Shown here: positions 25,515 through 33,511 of the stretch, in pieces
How the letters are laid out: every line of letters starts with the position of its first letter
Numbering within the stretch: position 1 is the stretch's first letter
Position numbers and translations under genes: made by a program
Notes under the pieces: model-generated
What the model saw: the letters and a program-made list of their open reading frames with translations, nothing else
Told to the model about the DNA's origin: nothing
Databases searched by the model: none
Source of the DNA: Nocardia coubleae NBRC 108252
GTDB taxonomy: Bacteria; Actinomycetota; Actinomycetes; Mycobacteriales; Mycobacteriaceae
Reading direction: 5' to 3'
NCBI RefSeq assembly: GCF_001612805.1
Contig: NZ_BDBD01000007.1
Location: 62,001-126,000 of the forward strand
DNA: 64,000 bases

Positions 25515-25559
25515 CGGTGCGAATCACCCGTCTGTGCGCGATGAGGTGTAGGAGAGCAG

Positions 25560-25874
25560 GTGTTCTGTGTGCTGATCGATATGGCTCGACCGGCGCACAG
25601 GCCGAGTTCACGCCGGTCGAGAGGCGGAACGCACAGATCGAGTCCCCGTCGCCTCGGTCGCGAGGGGTTGCTGCTCGGATCGCTGGCCGAGGACGTGGTG
25701 CGGGAAACCTATGCGCGCTGGTACGCGATGAGCGAACAGCGCCGCGCCGAGGTGACCACGCCCGGCGTGCGGAGCACGGCGCCGGGACGACCGCTGCCAC
25801 CACGGCCGGGCAAGGCCACCGAAGCACGGACGATTCTCGCGGCGGAAGATCGGTGCTCAGGGTGCGTCGCGTGA
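25560..25874 (+). CDS. Hypothetical protein between lysR and serine hydrolase
   Basis: A 104-residue frame starting at GTG 25560 with AGGAG 5 bases upstream. The first 35 residues are Arg/Ser-rich, then GLLLGSLAEDVVRETYARWYAMSEQRRAEVTT looks like a genuine helical segment with the expected GC-rich third codon positions. The last part is Pro/Arg-rich. It sits 45 bases after the LysR stop and 16 bases before the next gene, so it may bridge an operon. I recognise no family. Confidence 0.45.
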   Translation: MFCVLIDMARPAHRPSSRRSRGGTHRSSPRRLGREGLLLGSLAEDVVRETYARWYAMSEQRRAEVTTPGVRSTAPGRPLPPRPGKATEARTILAAEDRCSGCVA

Positions 25875-25890
25875 CTGTTCGGAGCGCGCG

Positions 25891-26844
25891 GTGAGCCGTT
25901 CGTTCGACATGCTGCGTGCGGAGCCGGGATTCGCGGCTGCCGATCGGGCTGTCCCGACGACCGCGGACAGGATTCGGGCGGTGTTCGCGGATGCTGGGTG
26001 CAGTGGGTGGCTGCATGCGCGGCGGTGTGACGGTTCGGTGGCGGAGATCTCGGTGGGTGGGCGGGATCGGGTGGTGATGGCGTCGGTGTACAAACTGCTG
26101 TTGTGCGTGGCGTTCTACCGCGAAGTGGATCACGGGCGCATCGATCCGGCGGGCAGGCTCACCATCGATCCCGCCGACTGCACCCCGGGCCCGACCGGTA
26201 TTGCCGCACTGCATGATCCGATCACACTGAGCCGTCGCGACCTAGTGACCTCGATGATGACGGTGTCCGATAATGCGGCCGCCGACGTTCTTCTCGGTGA
26301 ACTCGGGCTGGCCGCCGTGGCCGACATGGCCGTCGAACTCGGCCTCACCGAAACCCGCGTCGTCGGCGGCACCGCCGATCAGCACCAAAGTCTGGTGCGC
26401 GACACGGACACCCACAGCACCGCCGAGGCGTTCGCGGCGCTGGCCGACAATGACGAGGCGTGGACGGTGTCGGCCTACGATCCCGCCTACGCCAGCGCGA
26501 CTACTCCCGAGGAGATGACGCGTCTGCTGTGGCGTCTCTGGTCCGGCGACGTGTTGTCTACGGAGAGCACGGAATTCGTGCGCGCGGTCATGCGCAACCA
26601 GATCTGGCCGCACCGTGTCGCTGCCGGCTTCCCACATCGCGGTGTCGTGGTCGCGGGCAAGACCGGCACCGTCGGTATCATCCGCAACGAGGTCGCGGTC
26701 GTCGAATTCCCCGGCGAAATCCCCGTCGCCGTAGCGGTCTTCACCCGCGCGGCCCGCGCCGACCCCGCCCTCCCCGTCGTCGATGCCGCCATCGGCGAGG
26801 CCGCCCGCATCGCCGTCACCGAACTCCGCCGCCCCACCCCCTGA
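25891..26844 (+). CDS. Beta-lactamase-fold serine hydrolase without signal peptide
   Basis: A 317-residue class A beta-lactamase-like protein. SxxK is S65-V-Y-K68 (VVMASVYKLLL), SDN appears in TVSDNAAADV and KTG in VAGKTGTVG. The Glu166-equivalent region is not obvious, and the N-terminus (MSRSFDMLRAEPGF) is not a signal peptide, so it may be a cytoplasmic or non-classically exported esterase/transpeptidase-like enzyme rather than a true lactamase. GTG start with GGAG upstream. It follows the LysR regulator and a small unknown gene; together with bla, two penicillin-interacting-fold enzymes flank one regulator. Confidence 0.8.
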   Translation: MSRSFDMLRAEPGFAAADRAVPTTADRIRAVFADAGCSGWLHARRCDGSVAEISVGGRDRVVMASVYKLLLCVAFYREVDHGRIDPAGRLTIDPADCTPGPTGIAALHDPITLSRRDLVTSMMTVSDNAAADVLLGELGLAAVADMAVELGLTETRVVGGTADQHQSLVRDTDTHSTAEAFAALADNDEAWTVSAYDPAYASATTPEEMTRLLWRLWSGDVLSTESTEFVRAVMRNQIWPHRVAAGFPHRGVVVAGKTGTVGIIRNEVAVVEFPGEIPVAVAVFTRAARADPALPVVDAAIGEAARIAVTELRRPTP

Positions 26845-26956
26845 CCCCCTCCTGGACAAACGATCACCAGTCTCTGGTGGCGTTCGGCTCTCGGGCGATG
26901 CCGCCATCGGAGCGTGGTGATCTCGAAGTGACTGGGTGCGAGCCGGTTCGACGGCC

Positions 26957-26962
26957 TAGCAT
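26957..26962 (+). promoter_or_regulatory. -10 element of the emb gene
   Basis: TAGCAT ends 8 bases before the GTG start at 26971, implying a leaderless emb transcript; no ribosome site is visible in the gap. Confidence 0.45.
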
Positions 26963-26970
26963 CGTCATTC

Positions 26971-29900
26971 GTGGGTGGAGATTCCGGCTTCGGCCGAGCG
27001 AAAATTGGTGGGATCGTGGCGGGGGCGCTCGGTTTGTTGCTGGCGGTTCTCGTCCCGCTGCTTCCTGTGCAGCAACAGCGCGCGAGCCTGGATTGGCCGC
27101 AGGACAAGTCGCTACAGGTCAGCGCACCGCTCGTGGACTACGTGCCGCTGAGCCTGGATCTACGCATCCCCTGCACCGCCCTGCAAGGTTTCACCGGCGG
27201 AACCGTCCTGTCCACCGTCCCACCCCAAGCTCCCCGAGCAGGCTCCAAGGGCCTGGTCGCCCGCATCGAGGACCGCCCCGACCAGGGCCGCACGCTGTCG
27301 ATGGTGTTGCGCGACCGCCTCTTGCTGAGCGTCCCCCTCACCAGCCTTCCGACCGGTCCCGCAGCGCCTGGGGTAGGGGGAGCACCCTTGCCTTCGACGC
27401 CTGCCGCACCCTTGGGGGCCCCATCGGGAGCACCGTCGGCAGCGCCGTCAGGAGCGCCATCGGCAGCACCAGCGGCAGCGCCATCGGCAGCACCAGCGGG
27501 AGCGCCATCGGCAGCACCAGCGGGAGCACCTCCGGCAGCACCAGCGGGAGCACCATCGGCAGCACCCTCGGCAGCACCAGCGGGAGCACCATCGGCAGCA
27601 CCCTCGGCAGCACCCTCGGCAGCACCATCGGCAGCACCAGCGGGAGCACCTCCGGGAGCACCGTCAGGAGCACCCTCGGCGACGCCGGCGGGGGCACCGG
27701 CAGCGTCATCGGGGGCACCGGCGAGCAGCGCACCATCGGCAGTGCCAGAGAGTGGTGCGCCAGGCGCGGCGGACGGTGGCTGTGCGCTTGTCCTCTTCTC
27801 CGATGCGGGGCGCACCAGTGCCGAGATCGTAGGAGTGGCGGACCGCGACGGAGCGGTGATGCGAACGGCTGTGCAGGGGGATGTGCGGCCGCAGGTTGTC
27901 GGTGTGTTCACCGAACTCGATCGGGGGCGGCTCGGTGATGCGCGGTTGCATGCCGAGATCGACGCGCGATTCTCGTCGAGTCCGAGTGGGTGGAAGCTGG
28001 CGGCGATCATCGGTGCGGTGCTGTGCACGCTGGTGGCGCTGATCTGCCTGCACCGCAGTGACCCTCGCGACGGCAGGCGCACCCGCCGGTTACTTCCGAT
28101 GGGCTGGTGGCGGTTCCGCGCGGTCGACGCAACTGTGGCGGGCGTGCTGGTCGTGTGGCATGTGATCGGGGCGAACAGTTCCGATGACGGGTACATCCTC
28201 ACGATGGCCCGGTCCGCGCGTGAGGCCGGGTATACGGCGAACTACTACCGGTGGTTCCAGGTGGCGGAGGCGCCGTTCGGCTGGCCGTACGAGGTGCTCG
28301 CGTGGATGAGCAGGGTCAGCGAGGCAGGCGTGTGGATGCGGTTGCCCGCGTTGCTCGCCGGACTCGTGTGCTGGCTGGTACTCAGCCGGGAAGTACTGCC
28401 CCGCTTGGGCATTGCCGCGAACCGCTGGGCGGTGTGGACCGGTGCGCTGGTGTTCCTCTCGATCTGGCTGCCGTACAACAACGGTCTGCGTCCGGAACCC
28501 TTGATCGCCGTCGGGGTGCTGGTCACCTGGTGCTCGATGGAGCGCGCGGTGGCGACACGGCGTGTGCTACCGGCCGCCGTCGCCGTGCTCGTCGCGGCAT
28601 TCTCATTGGCCGCCGGTCCCACCGGATTGATCTGCACGGCGGCGCTTCTGGCCGCTTCACGCCCGGTTCTGCGCACCGTCGTCGCCCGCTCCGGCTCCAC
28701 TCCGAGCGGATACGCGATGCTGCTCGCACCGATCGCCGCCGCCGGAACACTCGTTCTGGTTGTGGTCTTCGCCGACCAGACCCTGGCGACCGTCCTCGAA
28801 GCCACCCGCGTCCGCCAGCTCGTCGGCCCCGACATGTCCTGGTTCGAGGAACGCACCCGCTGGGACACCCTGCTGTCGGTGAACCCCGACGGTTCCCTCG
28901 CCCGCCGCTTCGGCATCCTCGCCATGCTGTTGTGCCTGATCATCGGTGTCCTCACCACCTTGCGCCACGGGCGCGTCCCCCGCACCGCCCGCGGACCGGT
29001 AACCCGCCTGCTCGCAGTGGTTTTCATGGCACTGCTGCTGATGATGTTCACCCCCACCAAGTGGACCCACCACTTCGGCGTGTACGCGGGCCTGGCCGCC
29101 GCCCTCGCCGCTGTCACCGCAGTCGCCCTGAGCCGCAAGATCATTCACGCCACTTACGTCCGCACCCTCTTCACCGCAGCGGTCCTGTTCCTCCTCGCGG
29201 TAAGCCTCACCGGCTCCAACGGCTGGTGGTACGTCTCCGGCTACGGCGTCCCCTGGCCCGACCGCGCCCCCACCCTCGGCAGCATAAGCCTGTCCACCCT
29301 CGCCCTGACCGCCACCGCCGCAACCCTCCTCCTCGCGCTCTACCAGTACTACCGCGAACCCCGCCCGCGCGAGAGCGGCACTCAGACACGCGCTGGCGAC
29401 CACAACAGCCAACCGCGCATATCCGAGAGCGAGACCCGGCCTGGCTCTGTCGAGCACGACAGCGATCTCGACGTAACCGAGCCAGGGGCCCGCTCCCGCT
29501 CATCCGAGCACGACCGCCGGTCAGTCGACGCCGAGCACAGCGAGCCGAGTGTGCGTGGACGCGAGGACAATCCGCTGCTACTCGATAGTGACGACGTCCC
29601 CACAGCCGCCGACCACCCCGTACAGGCCGGAAGATCGACTGGTGCCGAGCACGCCAGCGCACCCGACGAATCCCAGCGCAGCGACCATTCACCGTCACAC
29701 GAGCAAGACGTCCTTCCGACGGCCGCCGACAAACCAGGCGCACCCACGCAGGCCGGCCAACCAGTAGGGGCCGAGCACGATAGCGACCTCGCCGATTCCC
29801 TGCGCAACAGCCATTCACCGTCACCCGAGCATGACTCCCAGCCGGCGGGCGACAACCCGCGCACATCCGGGCGCGACAACCCAATCGTCGACGAGCGCGG

Positions 29901-31659
29901 CGCACCACTGCCCGACACCACGCAGGACGGTGAGCCTCGCATCTCGCAGGCCGACAGAAGGTTGCCGTTTGCTGGGAAGTGGTCTGCGGCTGGTTGTTTC
30001 AAGGTCGCCCCGGTTGCGCCGCTGACTCTGGTTGCGGCAGCGCTCGTGCTCTTCGAGGTGGGTTCGCTTGCCTCGGCGGCGATCTCGCAGTACCCCGCCT
30101 ACTCGGTCGGACTGTCCAACCTGCGCGCCCTCACCGGCAACCCCTGCGCCATGGCCGACGACGTCCTGGTCGAAACCAACACCGCCGACTCCCTGCTCAC
30201 CCCGTATACCGGCACCATCGCCGACAGCCTCGCCGCCGAGAACACCGGCTTCACCCCGAACGGCGTGGGCAGCCTCGCCCCGGACCCCGGCCCCGGCCAG
30301 TCGTCCGCACCACCCTCCGGTTCCGGTCCCGGCGGTGGAGGGCCAGGTAGCGGGCCCGGCAGCGCACCGAGCGGTCCGAACGGCGGGGCAGCCGGTTCTC
30401 CACAAGGTGGACCCAGCGGTGGAGGACCTGGCGCCCCCATCGGCTCACCACCCAGTGGCAGTGCAGGGGGCCCCGGCGCCGGCCAGAGTGGCGCCGCACC
30501 CGGCGGTCCAACTGGTGCCGCCCCCAGCGGCCCGAATGGTGCGGCGACCGGTCCAGCGCCAGGTGGTTCGGCACCCGGTGCCGGCGCAGGGCCCAGCAGC
30601 GGCGGCCCGAGTGGCAGCGCGCCCGCCGGGCCGAACAGCGCCATCCCCGGCGGACAGCCGAGTGGCAATGAAGTACCGCGCGGGACAAACGGCGGCCCGG
30701 CGGGCGCTCCAGGCGGGCCGAGCGATGGCATGCCAGGCGCTGCCGCAGGACCTGGCAATGGCGCACCAGCCGGAGCCGCAGGACCAGGCAATGGCGCACC
30801 GACTGGAGCCGCAGGACCAAACGGGACAGGGGTTGCCGGTGTCAACGGGAGTACCGTGGCGCTTCCGTTCGGGCTTGCTCCCGAGCGAACGCCGGTACTC
30901 GGTAGCTACGCCGTGGGAGAGCCTCGCGCCAGCAAGTTGGTCACCCAGTGGTTCCGGATGGATCTCGCAGCGGTGCAGCGCGATCCGGCTTACCGGGTGT
31001 TGATCCTCACCGTTGCCGGACGCATCGAAGGAATGGGCCCTGATGGGGCGCCCATGCCAGGACAGCGGCTCCGCGTGGAGTTCGGGCAGGAGGCCGGGGG
31101 AACGTTCTCGCTGTTGGGCGAGGTGACCCCGCCGAGTGTGGGCGGCGCACCGGGGTGGCGGAATCTTCCAGTCGCACTGGATCGGATTCCGGTGGGCACC
31201 AACGCCGTTCGCCTCGTCACCGAGGGTGACCCCGATCCGATGCAGTGGGTGGCACTCACCCCACCACGCCTGCCGAAACTGACAACGCTGAACACGATGG
31301 TCGGCGAAGAGAACCCGGTACTCGCGGATTGGCATGTGGGACTGGCCTTCCCATGCCAGCGCCCCTTCGATCATCGAGCAGGCGTGGCGGAGATGCCGAT
31401 CTGGCGGATCCTCCCCGACAAACTCAACGCCCAGGTCTCCGAAACCTGGCAGGGCGACACCGGCGGCGGCCCCCTGGGCTGGACCGGCATGCTCATGCGG
31501 TCGCAAACCATCCCGTCCTACCTGGCCGACGACTGGACCCGCGACTGGGGCGAACTCCAACGCCTCACCCGCCTGATCACCGCTCCCCCCGCCGAGATCA
31601 CCATCGACACCGAACCCACCTGGGGCTGGTCGACCGCCGCACCGATCAGAACCAACTGA
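26971..31659 (+). CDS. emb: Arabinosyltransferase (EmbA/B/C family) with three low-complexity insertions
   Basis: At 1562 residues this GT-C membrane glycosyltransferase is about 450 longer than usual Emb proteins. The N-terminal domain follows a first membrane helix (KIGGIVAGALGLLLAVLVPL). The catalytic Asp pair is D405-D406 in GANSSDDGYILTMARS; the Met at 412 matches the ethambutol-resistance position 306 of mycobacterial EmbB. Downstream come PFGWPYEVLAWM, many membrane helices to about 795, and the C-terminal carbohydrate-binding domain (FPCQRPFDHRAG, DTGGGPLGWTG). Three tracts interrupt it: Ala/Pro/Gly/Ser repeats (about 149-252), a charged Asp/Glu/His/Ser-rich loop (about 804-997), and a Gly/Pro-rich stretch (about 1107-1290). 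It polymerises arabinan of arabinogalactan or lipoarabinomannan. No emb paralogue is adjacent. Confidence 0.9.
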   Translation: MGGDSGFGRAKIGGIVAGALGLLLAVLVPLLPVQQQRASLDWPQDKSLQVSAPLVDYVPLSLDLRIPCTALQGFTGGTVLSTVPPQAPRAGSKGLVARIEDRPDQGRTLSMVLRDRLLLSVPLTSLPTGPAAPGVGGAPLPSTPAAPLGAPSGAPSAAPSGAPSAAPAAAPSAAPAGAPSAAPAGAPPAAPAGAPSAAPSAAPAGAPSAAPSAAPSAAPSAAPAGAPPGAPSGAPSATPAGAPAASSGAPASSAPSAVPESGAPGAADGGCALVLFSDAGRTSAEIVGVADRDGAVMRTAVQGDVRPQVVGVFTELDRGRLGDARLHAEIDARFSSSPSGWKLAAIIGAVLCTLVALICLHRSDPRDGRRTRRLLPMGWWRFRAVDATVAGVLVVWHVIGANSSDDGYILTMARSAREAGYTANYYRWFQVAEAPFGWPYEVLAWMSRVSEAGVWMRLPALLAGLVCWLVLSREVLPRLGIAANRWAVWTGALVFLSIWLPYNNGLRPEPLIAVGVLVTWCSMERAVATRRVLPAAVAVLVAAFSLAAGPTGLICTAALLAASRPVLRTVVARSGSTPSGYAMLLAPIAAAGTLVLVVVFADQTLATVLEATRVRQLVGPDMSWFEERTRWDTLLSVNPDGSLARRFGILAMLLCLIIGVLTTLRHGRVPRTARGPVTRLLAVVFMALLLMMFTPTKWTHHFGVYAGLAAALAAVTAVALSRKIIHATYVRTLFTAAVLFLLAVSLTGSNGWWYVSGYGVPWPDRAPTLGSISLSTLALTATAATLLLALYQYYREPRPRESGTQTRAGDHNSQPRISESETRPGSVEHDSDLDVTEPGARSRSSEHDRRSVDAEHSEPSVRGREDNPLLLDSDDVPTAADHPVQAGRSTGAEHASAPDESQRSDHSPSHEQDVLPTAADKPGAPTQAGQPVGAEHDSDLADSLRNSHSPSPEHDSQPAGDNPRTSGRDNPIVDERGAPLPDTTQDGEPRISQADRRLPFAGKWSAAGCFKVAPVAPLTLVAAALVLFEVGSLASAAISQYPAYSVGLSNLRALTGNPCAMADDVLVETNTADSLLTPYTGTIADSLAAENTGFTPNGVGSLAPDPGPGQSSAPPSGSGPGGGGPGSGPGSAPSGPNGGAAGSPQGGPSGGGPGAPIGSPPSGSAGGPGAGQSGAAPGGPTGAAPSGPNGAATGPAPGGSAPGAGAGPSSGGPSGSAPAGPNSAIPGGQPSGNEVPRGTNGGPAGAPGGPSDGMPGAAAGPGNGAPAGAAGPGNGAPTGAAGPNGTGVAGVNGSTVALPFGLAPERTPVLGSYAVGEPRASKLVTQWFRMDLAAVQRDPAYRVLILTVAGRIEGMGPDGAPMPGQRLRVEFGQEAGGTFSLLGEVTPPSVGGAPGWRNLPVALDRIPVGTNAVRLVTEGDPDPMQWVALTPPRLPKLTTLNTMVGEENPVLADWHVGLAFPCQRPFDHRAGVAEMPIWRILPDKLNAQVSETWQGDTGGGPLGWTGMLMRSQTIPSYLADDWTRDWGELQRLTRLITAPPAEITIDTEPTWGWSTAAPIRTN
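27415..27725 (+). repeat. Tandem Ala/Pro/Gly/Ser-coding minisatellite inside emb
   Basis: About 25 imperfect copies of 12-15-base units such as GCACCATCGGCA and GCACCAGCGGGA encode PSAAPAGA-type repeats in the external N-terminal domain. Units are multiples of three, so copy-number change would alter length without breaking the frame. The repetition leaves other frames open too, producing false reading frames on both strands. Confidence 0.85.
29380..29960 (+). other. Charged low-complexity insertion of Emb, with internal repeat
   Basis: This stretch codes for roughly 190 hydrophilic residues rich in D, E, H, S and R between membrane helices. A 40-residue motif recurs imperfectly (PTAAD...QAG...GAEH...HSPS), with the matching DNA CATTCACCGTCAC repeated at about 29686 and 29811. 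It looks like a disordered loop grown by duplication. Confidence 0.7.
30289..30840 (+). repeat. Gly/Pro/Ala/Ser-rich repeat tract in the Emb C-terminal domain
   Basis: It codes for about 185 residues of GGPSG-, GAPSGPNG- and AAGPGNGAP-like units inside the carbohydrate-binding domain, separating CAMADDVLVETN from the LPFGLAPERTPVLGSY strand. Near-identical copies, such as the doubled GCCGCAGGACCAGGCAAT at about 30740-30795, point to recent duplication. Confidence 0.8.
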
Positions 31660-31773
31660 CCGCCCGAACGAAAGAGGGACGCCCCCAACTGAAACCGGTC
31701 GACCATCACCTTCCGTTAGCCCGAAAACAAGGCCGGCTCGGAGGGTACGAACGTTATGGCAGGATCTCCGCTC

Positions 31774-32076
31774 ATGGCTCGCTCGACAATGATCACGATC
31801 AACAGCACCCAGATTCACCTCAGTGATGAACAGGTCTTCCTGGCTACCCGTGGCAGGACCCCGGAGACGCCGAAGACCTACGTGGTCCTTGTCAACAACG
31901 CCCTGTGGCCGCCGATGCAACTCATCCGATTGGCAACAGGTTCCGGCCAGACAGCAGAGTTCAACTCCCATACCGCGCTCAAGGCGTTGAACGAGCTCGG
32001 CTTCCCCACATTCGAACGGGTGGAATACGACTCACGGGGAGCGGTGGTGGTGCGCGAAAGCCGCCAACGCAACTAG
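31774..32076 (+). CDS. Small conserved-looking protein of unknown function
   Basis: A 100-residue protein starting at ATG 31774 (AGGATC upstream; other in-frame ATGs at 31756 and 31789). It has a compact alpha/beta pattern: TYVVLVNNALWPPMQLIRLATG, FNSHTALKALNELGF, then a short strand FERVEYDSRGAVVV. The pattern of an N-x-x-LWPP motif followed by an F...A...LGF helix recalls small nucleic-acid-associated head domains, but I cannot name a family. It stands alone between emb and a shared terminator. It has no signal and no membrane segment. Confidence 0.6.
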   Translation: MARSTMITINSTQIHLSDEQVFLATRGRTPETPKTYVVLVNNALWPPMQLIRLATGSGQTAEFNSHTALKALNELGFPTFERVEYDSRGAVVVRESRQRN

Positions 32077-32086
32077 CCGAAACACG

Positions 32087-32119
32087 AACCGCCGCTGCCC
32101 ACACGGGTCAGCGGCGGTT
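32087..32119. terminator. Bidirectional terminator hairpin
   Basis: An 11-base perfect stem AACCGCCGCTG/CAGCGGCGGTT with an 11-base loop, between the small unknown gene and the mycolyltransferase stop. Confidence 0.8.
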
Positions 32120-32135
32120 GGATTGTGGGATAACC

Positions 32136-33278
32136 CTACTTCGGCGGTGCACCACCGGCCGGCGGCTCCGCTCCGGGAGCGCCCGGGGGCGCGGCAGCGG
32201 CGGGCGGCTTGGCGCCGGCGGGCAGGGGCTTGCCGATGTGAGGTGCCATGTCCGGCATCAAACGGATCGCCACCTGCTCCCAGGTGCCCCAGTTGTGGAT
32301 GCCGATGTCGGGGAAGTCATAGCTCACGTTGGTGTAACCCAGTGCGGTGAGGCGCTTTTCGAAGGAACGGGTGTTGGCGAGGGCGATCGCTTCCAGCGGC
32401 ATGCCCTGGGTGATCGCGTCGATGGACGACAGATCCTGATCGGCGGGCTTGGCGCTACCGGCGGAGATGTAGAGGCGGGTGTTGTTCGCGATCAGCTTCT
32501 CGGCGAAGCCGTAGGAGTCCATCCGCCGCCACTTCTCGCTACCCGCGGGCGCCATCGCCTCGATGTTGTACCCGCCGCTGGCGATCATGGCCGCACCGAG
32601 CGCCTCCCGCATACCGGGCATCGACATGTGCAGGTACCCCGACAGCGACCCCGCATAGCTGAACTGCTGCGGGTAGTAGGCCGCCATCAACAGCGCCGCA
32701 CTGCCACCACTGGACAGCCCGAGCACACCATTGCGCGTGGAACTGAATCCCAACCGCGACTTCAAAGCCTCGGGCAGCGTCTTGGTGATGAAGGTTTCCC
32801 ACTGGTAGGCGGTGGTTTTGCCCTGGGTATCCTCCCAGCCGCCGATGGCCGAACCGGAATCGGCACTCGGCAGCATCGACCCGTCGGGGTTCACCCCGTT
32901 GAAGCTGCTCGGCTGCTCCCAGTCGGCGTAGAAGCTGGACTGCCCGCCGACCGGCATCACCACATTGATATTGAACTTCGCCATCTGCGCCGGGATGGAG
33001 GTGTGCTTCTCCCAGCCGTTGAGGTCGTTCTCCGCGCGTTCACCGTCGAGCAGGTACACCACCCGGTCGGTGTTGCCGTCGGCCGCGCGCACGATGCGCG
33101 TGTTGATGGTGCCCATCGACGACTCGACCGCGAAGTCGATCGCGTTCGGATCGGCATCGGCACCCGCCGGAACCACCGTCCCGAACGGCAGCAACACCGC
33201 CGCCGTGACCCCGATCAGAGTCCGCCGGACCCGCCCGGATCGGCGCGCAGGCGCCCCTCCCCCGTTTACGCCACGCAT
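32136..33278 (-). CDS. Antigen-85-type mycolyltransferase (esterase fold)
   Basis: A 380-residue exported enzyme that transfers mycolic acids between trehalose monomycolate and arabinogalactan or another trehalose. The signal peptide (RRTLIGVTAAVLLPFGTVVPAGA) precedes the alpha/beta-hydrolase core: VVYLLDGERAENDLNGWE, VVMPVGGQSSFYADW, nucleophile in GLSSGGSAALLMAAYYPQQF, and His-Trp in GIHNWGTWE. The last 30 residues are a Pro/Ala/Gly tail. ATG 33278 has AAAGG upstream; the longer open frame is spurious. A nearby Emb arabinosyltransferase builds the polymer that receives the mycolates, but the two genes are convergent, not an operon. Confidence 0.95.
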   Translation of the reverse strand: MRGVNGGGAPARRSGRVRRTLIGVTAAVLLPFGTVVPAGADADPNAIDFAVESSMGTINTRIVRAADGNTDRVVYLLDGERAENDLNGWEKHTSIPAQMAKFNINVVMPVGGQSSFYADWEQPSSFNGVNPDGSMLPSADSGSAIGGWEDTQGKTTAYQWETFITKTLPEALKSRLGFSSTRNGVLGLSSGGSAALLMAAYYPQQFSYAGSLSGYLHMSMPGMREALGAAMIASGGYNIEAMAPAGSEKWRRMDSYGFAEKLIANNTRLYISAGSAKPADQDLSSIDAITQGMPLEAIALANTRSFEKRLTALGYTNVSYDFPDIGIHNWGTWEQVAIRLMPDMAPHIGKPLPAGAKPPAAAAPPGAPGAEPPAGGAPPK

Positions 33279-33511
33279 GATCGACCTTTCGCTGACGCGG
33301 CCACGCCGCTCCCCACACGACCCGCCCCCACGGCGATGTCCTGCCGCGCAGCATAGCGCGCCCGGCTGCCACCGGCACATACCGAATTACGGTGCGACGC
33401 AGCCACCTTCACCGGCCTGGGCTTTCACCACGGCACCGGTGACGATCCGGGCGCTACGCTGGTGAGGAATTTCGTGCCGCGACCCCGGCGGCCCCTGCAG
33501 AACGGGACCCC

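Noticed and set aside
27338..27736. Minus-strand frame encoding a VLP-LVLP-type repeat, and similar repeat frames on both strands
   Set aside because: They are by-products of the repetitive emb codons (APSAAP units); no ribosome site, and composition is only the repeat read backwards.
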